Assembly (NCBI RefSeq): GCF_022414595.1
Contig: NZ_JADWYO010000045.1
Coordinates: forward strand, 1 to 50,523
DNA length: 50,523 bases
Source: Streptomyces sp. MUM 203J
GTDB lineage: Bacteria > Actinomycetota > Actinomycetes > Streptomycetales > Streptomycetaceae
Direction: 5' to 3'
Positions 41,996-50,015 of this stretch are shown piece after piece. How positions within the stretch are numbered: the stretch's first letter is position 1; every line of letters begins with the position of its first letter. The position numbers and the translations under genes were made by a program. The notes beneath the pieces were generated by a model. It saw only the letters and a list, made by a program, of their open reading frames with translations. It did no database searches and had not been told where the DNA came from.

Positions 41996-43093
41996 ATGAA
42001 AGTCATCAGTATCGTCGGTGCCAGGCCGCAGCTGGTAAAGCTGGCCCCCGTGGCAGCGGCGTTCGCCGAGACGGAGCACCAGCACGTCATCGTCCACACC
42101 GGGCAGCACTACGACGCCGACCTCTCCGACGTCTTCTTCACCGGGCTCGGCATACCCGATCCGGACGTCCACCTGGGAGTCGGTTCGGGGAGCCACGGGG
42201 TCCAGACCGGAGCCGTACTCTCCGCGCTCGACCCGGTACTCGAGACAGAGCAGCCGGACTGGGTTCTGGTGTACGGCGACACGAACTCGACCATCGCCGG
42301 TGCGCTCTCCGCGGTGAAGCAGCACCTTCCGGTGGCTCATCTGGAAGCCGGGCTGCGCTCCTTCAACCGCCGCATGCCGGAAGAGCACAACCGTGTGCTG
42401 ACGGACCACTGCGCCGATCTGCTGCTGGCTCCCACCGAGGAGGCCATGCGCCACCTCGCCAACGAGGGACTCGGGCACCGGGCGGAGCTGGCCGGGGACG
42501 TGATGGTCGACATCTGTCTGCGGATCCGGGACGCGGTACTCGCCGGCGAGCATCCGCTTCCGGCGCTGCCCGAAGGCATCGACCCCTCCCAGCCGTTCCT
42601 GCTCGCCACCCTGCACCGGCCGGACAATACGGATGATCCGGCTCGGTTGTCCGCGATCATCAAGTCGCTGGCCGACCTGCCGGTCCCGGTGGCCCTCCTG
42701 GCTCACCCCCGCTTGGCGGCGAGGGCTGAGCAGCACGGAATCGATCTGGCACAGGGTGCTGTCAGAGTGGGGCGTCCGCTGCCCTACGCGGGCCTCGTGG
42801 CGGCCGTGCTGGCTTCGTCGGGGGTAGTCACAGACTCCGGCGGTCTGCAGAAGGAGGCCTTCCTGCTCGACCGCGTGTGCACCACCATTCGGCCCGAGAC
42901 GGAGTGGATCGAGACTCTCGAGGGCGGCTGGAACCACCTGGTGCCCAACCCTCACGAGATGGCTCCCACCGAGTGGTCGAACCTGGTCACCCGGCCCGTA
43001 CCGGCGACCCCGCACGGCACCCCGTACGGCGACGGCACTGCCGCTCAGCGCGTCATCAAGCTGATGGAGCAGGCGACTTCGTCCCGCTCGTGA
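41996..43093 (+). CDS. UDP-N-acetylglucosamine 2-epimerase (non-hydrolysing), WecB/WbpI-like
   Basis: 365 residues. MKVISIVGARPQLVKLAPV is the family N-terminus. HTGQHYDADLSDVFF, VYGDTNSTIAGALSA, VAHLEAGLRSFNRRMPEEHNRVLTDHCADLL and VVTDSGGLQKEAFLL are the conserved blocks. The enzyme inverts C2 of a UDP-GlcNAc-type sugar to the manno form. In the diaminouronic route WbpI acts last, on UDP-GlcNAc(3NAc)A. ATG 41996 is chosen at the start of homology. The gene is convergent with the five-gene minus-strand operon across a strong terminator. Confidence 0.93.
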   Translation: MKVISIVGARPQLVKLAPVAAAFAETEHQHVIVHTGQHYDADLSDVFFTGLGIPDPDVHLGVGSGSHGVQTGAVLSALDPVLETEQPDWVLVYGDTNSTIAGALSAVKQHLPVAHLEAGLRSFNRRMPEEHNRVLTDHCADLLLAPTEEAMRHLANEGLGHRAELAGDVMVDICLRIRDAVLAGEHPLPALPEGIDPSQPFLLATLHRPDNTDDPARLSAIIKSLADLPVPVALLAHPRLAARAEQHGIDLAQGAVRVGRPLPYAGLVAAVLASSGVVTDSGGLQKEAFLLDRVCTTIRPETEWIETLEGGWNHLVPNPHEMAPTEWSNLVTRPVPATPHGTPYGDGTAAQRVIKLMEQATSSRS

Positions 43094-43108
43094 CATGATC
43101 TGAGGCAA

Positions 43109-43143
43109 GGGGCTCACCCGCGCCGATCGCGCTGGTGAGCCCC
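43109..43143. terminator. Bidirectional terminator between epimerase and glycosyltransferase
   Basis: GGGGCTCACC (43109-43118) and GGTGAGCCCC (43134-43143), with inner CGCG pairing. It lies between convergent genes. Confidence 0.8.
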
Positions 43144-43189
43144 TCACGCTTGGTCCGGGCACGGACTCCGGAAGTCCGCGCCCGGGATG

Positions 43190-44743
43190 TCAGTCGAGAT
43201 GTTTCAGCAGACGCTCGTAGAGCCCGACGTACTTCTCCGCCTGCGCTTCCCAGCTCCACTCGTCCAGCATGCCGGGGCGGTCGTACGGCGCCGTGTAGCG
43301 TTCCCTGTCGCTCAGGACCGCACCCACGGCCCGCGCCAGGTCCTTGCCGTCCTCGGACCGGAACACCTCTCCGTTGCCCACACGCCTGACCTCGTCGGAC
43401 ATGGCCTTGACATCACTCACGACGACAGGCAGACGAGCCTGCATGAACTCGAAGAACTTGGTGCTCAGCGCGACCTCGTGGTTCACCGGGCCCTTGCGGA
43501 GGGGGTGAATGCCCACATCGGCCGTCGAGAGGAACCGCACAAGCACGTCGTACGGCACATAGGGCATGAGGTGGATCCGGTCGGCGGCCCCGATGCGGTC
43601 GGCGAGCTCCCGCAGTGATGCGACGTACTCACCGTCGAGATTGTTGATCATGAAGGCGGCATGCACGTCGGGCAGGAATTCCAGAGACTCCACGATCGTG
43701 TGCAGACAGCGCTGAGGAGCCGCGCCACCGCAGTACACCGCCAGCGGTGTGTCCGGTCCCAGGCCGCACGCTTCTCGAACGTCCCGAGCGCCTTCCGGTG
43801 TGGTCCAGTCCGACGCCCCGTCCTCACCGGGCACGAGCTTCGGCGGCGCGTTCAGGGTGACGATCGGCCGCTCACTCAGACCGTGCGACTCTTCCAGCAT
43901 CTCGGCGAGGGCGGGGGATACCGTCACGACCGCGTCGACGTAGCCGATGTGCTCCCGCTCGTAGGCGACCTGCGAGGCAAGCCACTTCTTCGATCGATTG
44001 TGGTGTGCCAGACCGGGCACGAACTCGTGCGCGTCGTATATCACCCGGACGTCGCGGCCGGCCCGGCGTGCGCGCACTGCCGCACGGGCGGCCACACCGA
44101 TCATGCGGAAGTCATGCGCGTGTATCAGATCGGGCTTGAGCTCCTCGATCTTGTCCCGGTAGCTGAGTTCGTAGCGCAGGGGCAGGGGGTCCAGCCGTCG
44201 CCAGGCGCGGTCGCCCATGGCCGTGCCCCAGAAGCGCCGTTCGATCTCTTCGAAGACACCGTCCCGCTCGCCCCAGAACGAAGCCGCTGCCCGGGTCTGG
44301 CGTGCCCTGGCGGTGATGGTGGTCCTGCGCAGCTTGCCTGTAACACGCTGAGCGAGCAGCGGAAGCTGCGGTGTCCTCGGCTTCCTGGCGATGCCGGTGC
44401 GCGCCGCGTCACCGGTGCTGCGCAGTTCGAGCTCGGCCCAGTTGACCTTGATCATCCGGGACTTGAGGAAGGCCTTGTCCTTGCTCTGGTAGGCCAGCGG
44501 ATATCGCAGCTTGGCCGCCCGCCTCCGCAGGGTCTTGCGGGACGGCAGACGCTTCAGCGGCAGTCGGTGTATCTGCGCGTCACCGATCTCATAGGTGTCG
44601 GCGCCCGACTTCGGAGCCCGCCCTATGAGGTGGACCTCCCATCCCGCCTCCGCCATGGAGCGTGCGCTCTTCTGGACGCGTGAGTCACCATCAATGGTGT
44701 TGTCGACGAGCATCACCACTCGTCCAGGGCGATGATCTCGCAT
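43190..44743 (-). CDS. GT4-family glycosyltransferase
   Basis: 517 residues from ATG 44743, with AGAGGAA 8 nt upstream; an in-frame ATG at 44764 is an alternative. The GT-B N-terminus is VVMLVDNTIDGDSRVQKSARSMAEAGWEVHLIGRA. It is followed by a basic insertion (residues ~75-180), PDLIHAHDFRMIGVAARAA and YDAHEFVPG. The C-terminal half has AVYCGGAAPQRCLHTIVESLEFL and VGIHPLRKGPVNHEVALSTKFFEFMQARLPVVVSD. No signal peptide or membrane helix is seen, so it acts on the cytoplasmic face. It is the last gene of a tight minus-strand operon beginning at 49812. Confidence 0.87.
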   Translation of the reverse strand: MRDHRPGRVVMLVDNTIDGDSRVQKSARSMAEAGWEVHLIGRAPKSGADTYEIGDAQIHRLPLKRLPSRKTLRRRAAKLRYPLAYQSKDKAFLKSRMIKVNWAELELRSTGDAARTGIARKPRTPQLPLLAQRVTGKLRRTTITARARQTRAAASFWGERDGVFEEIERRFWGTAMGDRAWRRLDPLPLRYELSYRDKIEELKPDLIHAHDFRMIGVAARAAVRARRAGRDVRVIYDAHEFVPGLAHHNRSKKWLASQVAYEREHIGYVDAVVTVSPALAEMLEESHGLSERPIVTLNAPPKLVPGEDGASDWTTPEGARDVREACGLGPDTPLAVYCGGAAPQRCLHTIVESLEFLPDVHAAFMINNLDGEYVASLRELADRIGAADRIHLMPYVPYDVLVRFLSTADVGIHPLRKGPVNHEVALSTKFFEFMQARLPVVVSDVKAMSDEVRRVGNGEVFRSEDGKDLARAVGAVLSDRERYTAPYDRPGMLDEWSWEAQAEKYVGLYERLLKHLD

Positions 44744-44767
44744 TGCTTCGGTTCCTCTGTTCATCTG

Positions 44768-46051
44768 TCAACCGCCGATGACGACCCGGCGGACGCCCTT
44801 CCACACATCGGGGTCAGTGGTGCGGCGACCGTCGATCAGCACGGTGACATCCGGCAGGTCCGCCGGGTTCAGCTCCCGGTACTCGGCGTGGTCGGCCTGG
44901 AGGATTGCCGCGGTGACCTTCTCACCCTTGTGCGGGGCGAGGCCGAGGGCGGCGAGCTCCTCGTCCGTGTACATCGGGTCGGAGACGTACGGGACGGCGC
45001 CGCGCGCCTTGAGGGCCTCGACGGTCGGGAAGACACCGGAGAACGCGGTCTCCTTGACGCCGCCGCGGTAGGCCGCGCCCAGCACAAGTACGTTCACGTC
45101 CTTCAGGTCGCCGTAAGCGGCGGCCAGCAGGTCGACGGCGTAGTCCGGCATCGCGGCGTTGGCCTCGCGGGCGGAGCGGACGACCGTGGCCTCCGGGTCG
45201 TTCCACAGGTACATCCGCGGGTAGATCGGGATGCAGTGGCCGCCGACGGCGATGCCGGGCTGGTGGATGTGGCTGTACGGCTGAGAGTTGCAGGCCTCGA
45301 TGACCTTCTTGACGTCGATGCCGTTCTTGTCGGCGAACCGGGCGAACTGGTTGGCCAGACCGATGTTGACGTCCCGGTAGGTGGTCTCGGCGAGCTTGGC
45401 CAGCTCGGACGCCTCGGCGGTACCGAGGTCCCAGACGCCGTTGGGCTGCGGCAGGTCGTCGCGCACGTCGAAGTCGAGGACCTGCTCGTAGAACTCGACA
45501 CCGCGCCGCGTCGACGCCTCGTCGATACCGCCGACCAGCTTCGGGTAGCGGCGCAGGTCGGCGAAGACGCGGCCGGTGAGCACACGCTCCGGAGAGAAGA
45601 CCAGGTGGAAGTCCTTGCCCGCGGTGAGACCGGAGCCCTCCTCCAGCATGGGCGCCCAGCGGGTGCGGGTGGTACCGACGGGCAGGGTGGTCTCGTATGA
45701 GACGAGAGTGCCGGGCCTGAGTCCCTTGGCGATCGCCTTCGTGGCGGAGTCCATCCAGCCGAAGTCCGGCACGCCCTCGGCGTCCACGAACAGCGGGACG
45801 ACAACCACGACGGCCTCGGACCGGGCGACGGCGGCCGCGGTGTCGGTGGTCGCGGTCAGCAGGCCGGCGTCGACGGCCTTCTTCAGCTTGACGTCGAGGT
45901 CGTGCTCACCGGGGAAGGGCTCGGTGCCGGCGTTGACCAGCTCGACGACCTTCTCGTTGACGTCCGCGCCGATGACCCGGTGGCCCTTATCGGCGAACTG
46001 CACGGCGAGGGGCAGACCGATCTTGCCGAGCGCCACTACACAGATGTTCAT
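44768..46051 (-). CDS. Nucleotide-sugar (UDP-HexNAc) 6-dehydrogenase, WbpA/WecC-like
   Basis: 427 residues. The Rossmann start is MNICVVALGKIGLPLAVQFADKGHRVIGADVN. The catalytic block GIAVGGHCIPIYPRMYLW contains the essential Cys, preceded by ASELAKLAETTYRDVNIGLANQFA. The C-terminal nucleotide domain has VLVLGAAYRGGVKETAFSG. It oxidises C6 of a UDP-N-acetylhexosamine to the uronic acid with two NAD+. Whether the substrate is UDP-GlcNAc (WbpA type) or UDP-ManNAc (WecC type) cannot be read from sequence. The neighbouring WbpB/WbpE-like genes favour UDP-GlcNAc. It begins 4 nt after the GT2 gene stop. Confidence 0.92.
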   Translation of the reverse strand: MNICVVALGKIGLPLAVQFADKGHRVIGADVNEKVVELVNAGTEPFPGEHDLDVKLKKAVDAGLLTATTDTAAAVARSEAVVVVVPLFVDAEGVPDFGWMDSATKAIAKGLRPGTLVSYETTLPVGTTRTRWAPMLEEGSGLTAGKDFHLVFSPERVLTGRVFADLRRYPKLVGGIDEASTRRGVEFYEQVLDFDVRDDLPQPNGVWDLGTAEASELAKLAETTYRDVNIGLANQFARFADKNGIDVKKVIEACNSQPYSHIHQPGIAVGGHCIPIYPRMYLWNDPEATVVRSAREANAAMPDYAVDLLAAAYGDLKDVNVLVLGAAYRGGVKETAFSGVFPTVEALKARGAVPYVSDPMYTDEELAALGLAPHKGEKVTAAILQADHAEYRELNPADLPDVTVLIDGRRTTDPDVWKGVRRVVIGG

Positions 46052-46055
46052 CGGG

Positions 46056-47675
46056 TTACTTCCTCTTCAACCGGGACAGCAGAGTGCGCAGTCGCGCGCC
46101 GGGAGACTGCGACGGCCCGTACAGCGGAGCCGTTGTGATTGTCAGTCGCCCCTTGGAGTTCACGTTGGCCGAGAGACGGTACGGCACCTTCTCGCCCCAG
46201 CTCCGTGCCAGTGGCAGCGGAACGCCGCGGGCCCGCAGCGGTATCTCGTACGTCGCGCCTGCCACGTCCACATAGACGCGGGCACCACGCTTGGCACTGA
46301 CCGCCTGGAGGGGAACGCGGGCCGTCAGGACGCTGCCGGTCCCGTCCGCAGTGGGCTGACAGGCGAACTCCCCCACCGGCTCAGGGAGCTCGTGTCCGGC
46401 CGGGAGGCGGCGTGCGCCGGGCTTGTCGGCGCTGTTGGGCATGGCCTTGCCGGCCAGCCGAAGCACGGCGGAGCCGGTGTCCCCAGTGACGGCGAGTCGT
46501 GCCGTGAGCGCGATCAATGGGGTCTCGCCGGACTGCTCCCAGGCCACGGAGAGCAGTTCGGTCCCCTTGGCAAGACGTCCTGGCACCGCTTCGCCCACCA
46601 ACTCGAAGCAGCGGTCGGGCAGGTCCACGGCCGCCTCCCGGAAGCCCGGGTAGCGGGCGAAGGCCCGGCCCCCTTCCAGGAGGAACGGCGGCGCACCCTG
46701 GGTGGACTCATCGCGGATCGCCCTGACGAGCGCGTCAACGGCTCCCCGTTGTGCCAGCGCGATCCGCACCCTGCGCTTGACATCCAGGGAATCCCGGAGC
46801 TCGTCCGTGAAGTAGTCGTCGGCGAGTTCCGCGATTCCCGCACACAGCTCGTTCTGCAGGGACCTGTCGAGCGCCAGGAAGTCCTCCTGCACGAGCTTGG
46901 CGAGCTCCCAGGTGAAGTGCCGCTTGAAGACGGCGTCACGCTTCGGTCCTGCCTCGATCAGCTCCGCCGCCTGCCGCATGATGCGTCCGGTGCAGCGCAG
47001 CCGTGCGAGATGGTCGGCCCGGTAGGTGATGTTGGACGCGTCCCCACGCTTCACCGCGTAATAGAACGTGTAGTCCGCCAGGACCGAGATCTTCTGGGCG
47101 CGGACGCACGCCTCGATGGTGAACGGCTGGTCCGAGCCCACCGGCAGGTCCTCGGGAAAGCGCAGCTTGTAGCGCTCGACCAGGTCACGGCGGAACAGCT
47201 TGGTGTTGGCCAGAGTGAACGGCAGCGCCGAGTCGTACAGGCTGACGTCGAGGTCGTTCTTCTTGTAGAGGGCCTGATGCACGTACCGGCCATTGGTGCC
47301 GACCATCTTGCCGATCACCACATCGGAGCCGTTCTCGTCGGCGCAGGCGACCAGGCGCTCCAGCGCCTCCTCGCCCAGGTAGTCGTCCGACCCGATGAAA
47401 TAGACATAGCGGCCGGTGGCGGCCTCCAGAGCCCGGTTGCTGGGCGCGGCCGGGCCGCCGGAGTTGGGCTGGTGGATCACCTTGACGACGCCCGGGTACC
47501 GCTCGGCGAACCGGTCGAGTTCCGGGCCGCTGTCGTCCGTCGAGCCGTCATTGACAGCCACGATCTCCAGCCGGTCCCGGCCGATACTCTGACCGATGAG
47601 AGAGTTCAGACACTCGGTCAGATAGGGCATCGTGTTGTAGACCGCGACCACGACGGTCACGTCTGGCCTGCTCAA
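46056..47675 (-). CDS. GT2-family glycosyltransferase with C-terminal accessory domain
   Basis: 539 residues. GT-A start VTVVVAVYNTMPYLTECLNSLIGQ, then IVAVNDGSTDDSG and YFIGSDDYLGEEALERLV with the S-D-D in DxD position. A helical region (~200-330) is followed by ~200 beta-rich residues ending SKGRLTITTAPLYGPSQ, similar in style to the ending of the GT4 protein at 33466-35619. The start is TTG at 47675 with AAGGGG 7 nt upstream. It is a cytoplasmic enzyme that probably extends the glycan using the sugar made by its neighbours. Confidence 0.88.
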   Translation of the reverse strand: MSRPDVTVVVAVYNTMPYLTECLNSLIGQSIGRDRLEIVAVNDGSTDDSGPELDRFAERYPGVVKVIHQPNSGGPAAPSNRALEAATGRYVYFIGSDDYLGEEALERLVACADENGSDVVIGKMVGTNGRYVHQALYKKNDLDVSLYDSALPFTLANTKLFRRDLVERYKLRFPEDLPVGSDQPFTIEACVRAQKISVLADYTFYYAVKRGDASNITYRADHLARLRCTGRIMRQAAELIEAGPKRDAVFKRHFTWELAKLVQEDFLALDRSLQNELCAGIAELADDYFTDELRDSLDVKRRVRIALAQRGAVDALVRAIRDESTQGAPPFLLEGGRAFARYPGFREAAVDLPDRCFELVGEAVPGRLAKGTELLSVAWEQSGETPLIALTARLAVTGDTGSAVLRLAGKAMPNSADKPGARRLPAGHELPEPVGEFACQPTADGTGSVLTARVPLQAVSAKRGARVYVDVAGATYEIPLRARGVPLPLARSWGEKVPYRLSANVNSKGRLTITTAPLYGPSQSPGARLRTLLSRLKRK

Positions 47676-47686
47676 GGTAATACCCC

Positions 47687-48697
47687 TTACACCCTCACAG
47701 AGCCGTCGAGTCGTCTCGTGTCACCCGTGGCGGCCGACTCCAGCACGGCAGCGGCGACCTCTACCGTCCGCAGCCCCTGCCGCAGGGTGCAGATGTCGTC
47801 CGACGTGCCCAGGACGGCGTCGCGGAAAAGTTCGTGTTCGACCAGCAGCGGCTCCCGCTTGGGGATCGCATAGCGGATCATGTCGCCCTCCGCGACCCCG
47901 CGGAACGCGCTCAGCGCCTCCCACTCGGTGGCGACCGCGGCGTTGGAGTGGAACGTCAGGTCGGCGGTCAGCGTGTCCGCGATGAAGCAGCCCTTCTCGC
48001 CCGTCACGGACGTGAACCGTTCCTTCAGCGGGCTCAGCCAGTTCACCAGGTGGCTGACCATCGTGCCGTCCGACAGCTTGCCGATCGCCGACACCATGTC
48101 CTCGTGCGGGCGGCCCGACTTCGACACCGTGTGCGCGGCGATCGACGTGTACGTCTGGCCCGTCACCCACCCGGTGAGGTCGATGTCATGCGTGGCCAGG
48201 TCCTTCACCACGCCCACGTCCGCGATCCGGTGCGGGAAGGGACCCTGACGGCGGGTCACCACCTGGTACACGTCACCCAGCTCACCCGCCTCCAGACGGG
48301 CCCGCAGCGAACGCAGCGCCGGATTGCACCGCTCGATGTGGCCGACGCCCGCGACCAGACCCCGCGACTCGAACGCCTCCACCAGGCGGACGGCGCCCTC
48401 CACCGTGTCCGCGACCGGCTTCTCGATCAGCGCGCACACACCGGCCTCGGCCAGCTTCAGCCCGACCTCCTCATGAAGCGCGGTCGGACACGCCACCACG
48501 GCGTAATCGACACCGAGCGCCAGCAGCTCCTCCACCGTGGACAGCACGGGCACACCCTGAGCCCAGCCGTTCTTGTCACCCATCGGATCGACGACCCCGA
48601 CGAAGTCCACACCGTCGAGACCGGCGAGAACACGGGCATGATGGCGGCCCATCGAACCGAGCCCGACAAGCCCGGCACGCAGCGGCGTGATGGTCAC
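47687..48697 (-). CDS. Gfo/Idh/MocA-family sugar oxidoreductase, WbpB-like
   Basis: 336 residues. LRAGLVGLGSMGRHHARVLAGLDGVDFVGVVDP is the NAD(P)-binding Rossmann domain. CALIEKPVADTVEGAVRLVEAF contains the conserved EKP, and GVGHIERCNPALRSLR and VVKDLATHDIDLTGW (with the D-x-x-x-H-D/E motif) form the substrate side. In the Wbp pathway the enzyme oxidises C3 of the UDP-uronic acid before transamination. GTG 48697 overlaps the aminotransferase stop (GTGA), so the two are translationally coupled, fitting consecutive steps. Confidence 0.9.
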   Translation of the reverse strand: MTITPLRAGLVGLGSMGRHHARVLAGLDGVDFVGVVDPMGDKNGWAQGVPVLSTVEELLALGVDYAVVACPTALHEEVGLKLAEAGVCALIEKPVADTVEGAVRLVEAFESRGLVAGVGHIERCNPALRSLRARLEAGELGDVYQVVTRRQGPFPHRIADVGVVKDLATHDIDLTGWVTGQTYTSIAAHTVSKSGRPHEDMVSAIGKLSDGTMVSHLVNWLSPLKERFTSVTGEKGCFIADTLTADLTFHSNAAVATEWEALSAFRGVAEGDMIRYAIPKREPLLVEHELFRDAVLGTSDDICTLRQGLRTVEVAAAVLESAATGDTRRLDGSVRV

Positions 48698-49812
48698 TGG
48701 CTCTCCCCCAGGGTGTTCACGGCGGCGACGATCCGCTCCAGGTCGTTCTGCGTCAGGGACGGGTGGACCGGCAGCGAGACGACCTCGGCGGCGGCCTTCT
48801 CCGTCTCCGGCAGGTCCCAGGTGCGGCCGGCCTTCTGGTCCGGCTCCCAGTACGGCTTCAGCCGGTGGATCGGCGTCGGGTAGTACACGGCATTGCCGAT
48901 GCCCGCCTCGGTGAGCTTCGCCATCGCGGCGTCGCGGTCACCGCGCACCCGGATCGTGTACTGGTGGAAGACATGGCGGGCGCCCTCCGCCACGACCGGC
49001 GTCACCACGTTCGACGCGGTGATGTTCCCGGAGAGGTACGCGGCGTTCGCGATGCGCTGCTCGGTCCAGCCGGGCAGCTTGGCGAGTTGAGCCCGGCCGA
49101 TGGCGGCGGCCACGTCGGTCATACGCATGTTGGCGCCGACGATCTCGTTGGCGTACCGCTGCTCCATGCCCTGATTACGCAACAGGCGCAGGGTGCGGGC
49201 GACCTCGGCGTCCCGGACCGAGATCATGCCGCCCTCAAGCGAGTGCATGTTCTTCGTCGGGTAGAAGCTGAACGTGCCGCCGGCACCGAAGGCACCGACC
49301 GGCGTGCCGTGCAGCGCCGCCGCATGGGCCTGACAGGCATCCTCGACGACCGCCAGCTTGTGCCGGTCCGCGATGCCCATGATCCGGTCCATCGCCGCGG
49401 GATGCCCGTACAGATGCACCGGCATGATCGCCGCCGTGCGCGGAGTGACGGCGGCCTCCACCGCGGCCGGATCCACACAGAAACTGTCCGGCTCGATATC
49501 CACGAAAACGGCCTCGGCACCCACCAGACGGATCGCGTTGGCAGAAGCCGCGAAGGAGAAGGACGGCACGACGACCTCGTCGCCCGGTCCGATCCCCAGC
49601 GCCATCAGAAGGAGATGCAGAGCGGACGTACCAGAGTTGACAGCAACACAGTGCCGCCCACCGACCAGCGCGGAGAACCCCTCCTCGAACGCCGCGACCT
49701 CGGGCCCCTGCACCACCCGGCCACTGCGCAGAACGCGGACCGCGGCCTCAATCTCCTCTTCGCCAATCACCGGGCGAGCAGCGGAAACGGGCTGCTCGTT
49801 GACGCTCGGCAT
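48694..49812 (-). CDS. DegT/DnrJ/EryC1-family PLP sugar aminotransferase, WbpE-like
   Basis: 372 residues. SGRVVQGPEVAAFEEGFSAL, HCVAVNSGTSALHLLLMALGIGPGDEVVVPSFSF and VVEDACQAHAA are family blocks. FSFYPTKNMHSLEGGMISV contains the PLP Lys. ERIVAAVNTLGESQ ends it. It transaminates a keto sugar; with the coupled oxidoreductase it would install the 3-amino group. ATG 49812 has AAGGAGG 6 nt upstream, the best ribosome-binding site of the locus, making it the first gene of the five-gene operon running to 43190. Confidence 0.92.
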   Translation of the reverse strand: MPSVNEQPVSAARPVIGEEEIEAAVRVLRSGRVVQGPEVAAFEEGFSALVGGRHCVAVNSGTSALHLLLMALGIGPGDEVVVPSFSFAASANAIRLVGAEAVFVDIEPDSFCVDPAAVEAAVTPRTAAIMPVHLYGHPAAMDRIMGIADRHKLAVVEDACQAHAAALHGTPVGAFGAGGTFSFYPTKNMHSLEGGMISVRDAEVARTLRLLRNQGMEQRYANEIVGANMRMTDVAAAIGRAQLAKLPGWTEQRIANAAYLSGNITASNVVTPVVAEGARHVFHQYTIRVRGDRDAAMAKLTEAGIGNAVYYPTPIHRLKPYWEPDQKAGRTWDLPETEKAAAEVVSLPVHPSLTQNDLERIVAAVNTLGESQ

Positions 49813-49952
49813 GGACGTCCTCCTTGGAACACCGGCGGAATGCGGGCGTCACGTTAGCAGGAATGAAGACGTCGATTTCCGAAGGATTAACAACCGGGTC
49901 CTTCAGCTACGTAAACATTCGACACCCATTCGAAAAGACCCGAATAAAAATA
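49813..49952 (-). promoter_or_regulatory. Probable promoter region of the glycan operon
   Basis: About 140 nt of relatively AT-rich sequence ahead of the aminotransferase. Plus-strand direct repeats CATTCGA at 49916-49922 and 49927-49933 (11-nt period) could be a regulator site. Several -35/-10 pairs can be drawn, for example TTTACG with a 17-nt spacer and TGTTAA on the minus strand, but none is decisive. Confidence 0.4.
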
Positions 49953-49990
49953 CGAATCCCGCCCCGTGGATCTCCACGGGGCGGGATTCG
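49953..49990 (-). terminator. Perfect 18-bp terminator of the rne-like gene
   Basis: CGAATCCCGCCCCGTGGA (49953-49970) and its exact complement (49973-49990) around a 2-nt loop. On the minus strand a TTTTT tract follows at once. It isolates the rne-like gene from the glycan operon. Confidence 0.92.
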
Positions 49991-50015
49991 TTCAGATGTG
50001 CGAGGCTGCCGGACC

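Noticed and set aside
44768..46051. Assignment of the dehydrogenase strictly as WecC with WecB for a simple ManNAcA route
   Set aside because: It remains possible, but it would leave the coupled oxidoreductase/aminotransferase and the WbpD-like acetyltransferase unexplained; kept as the alternative.
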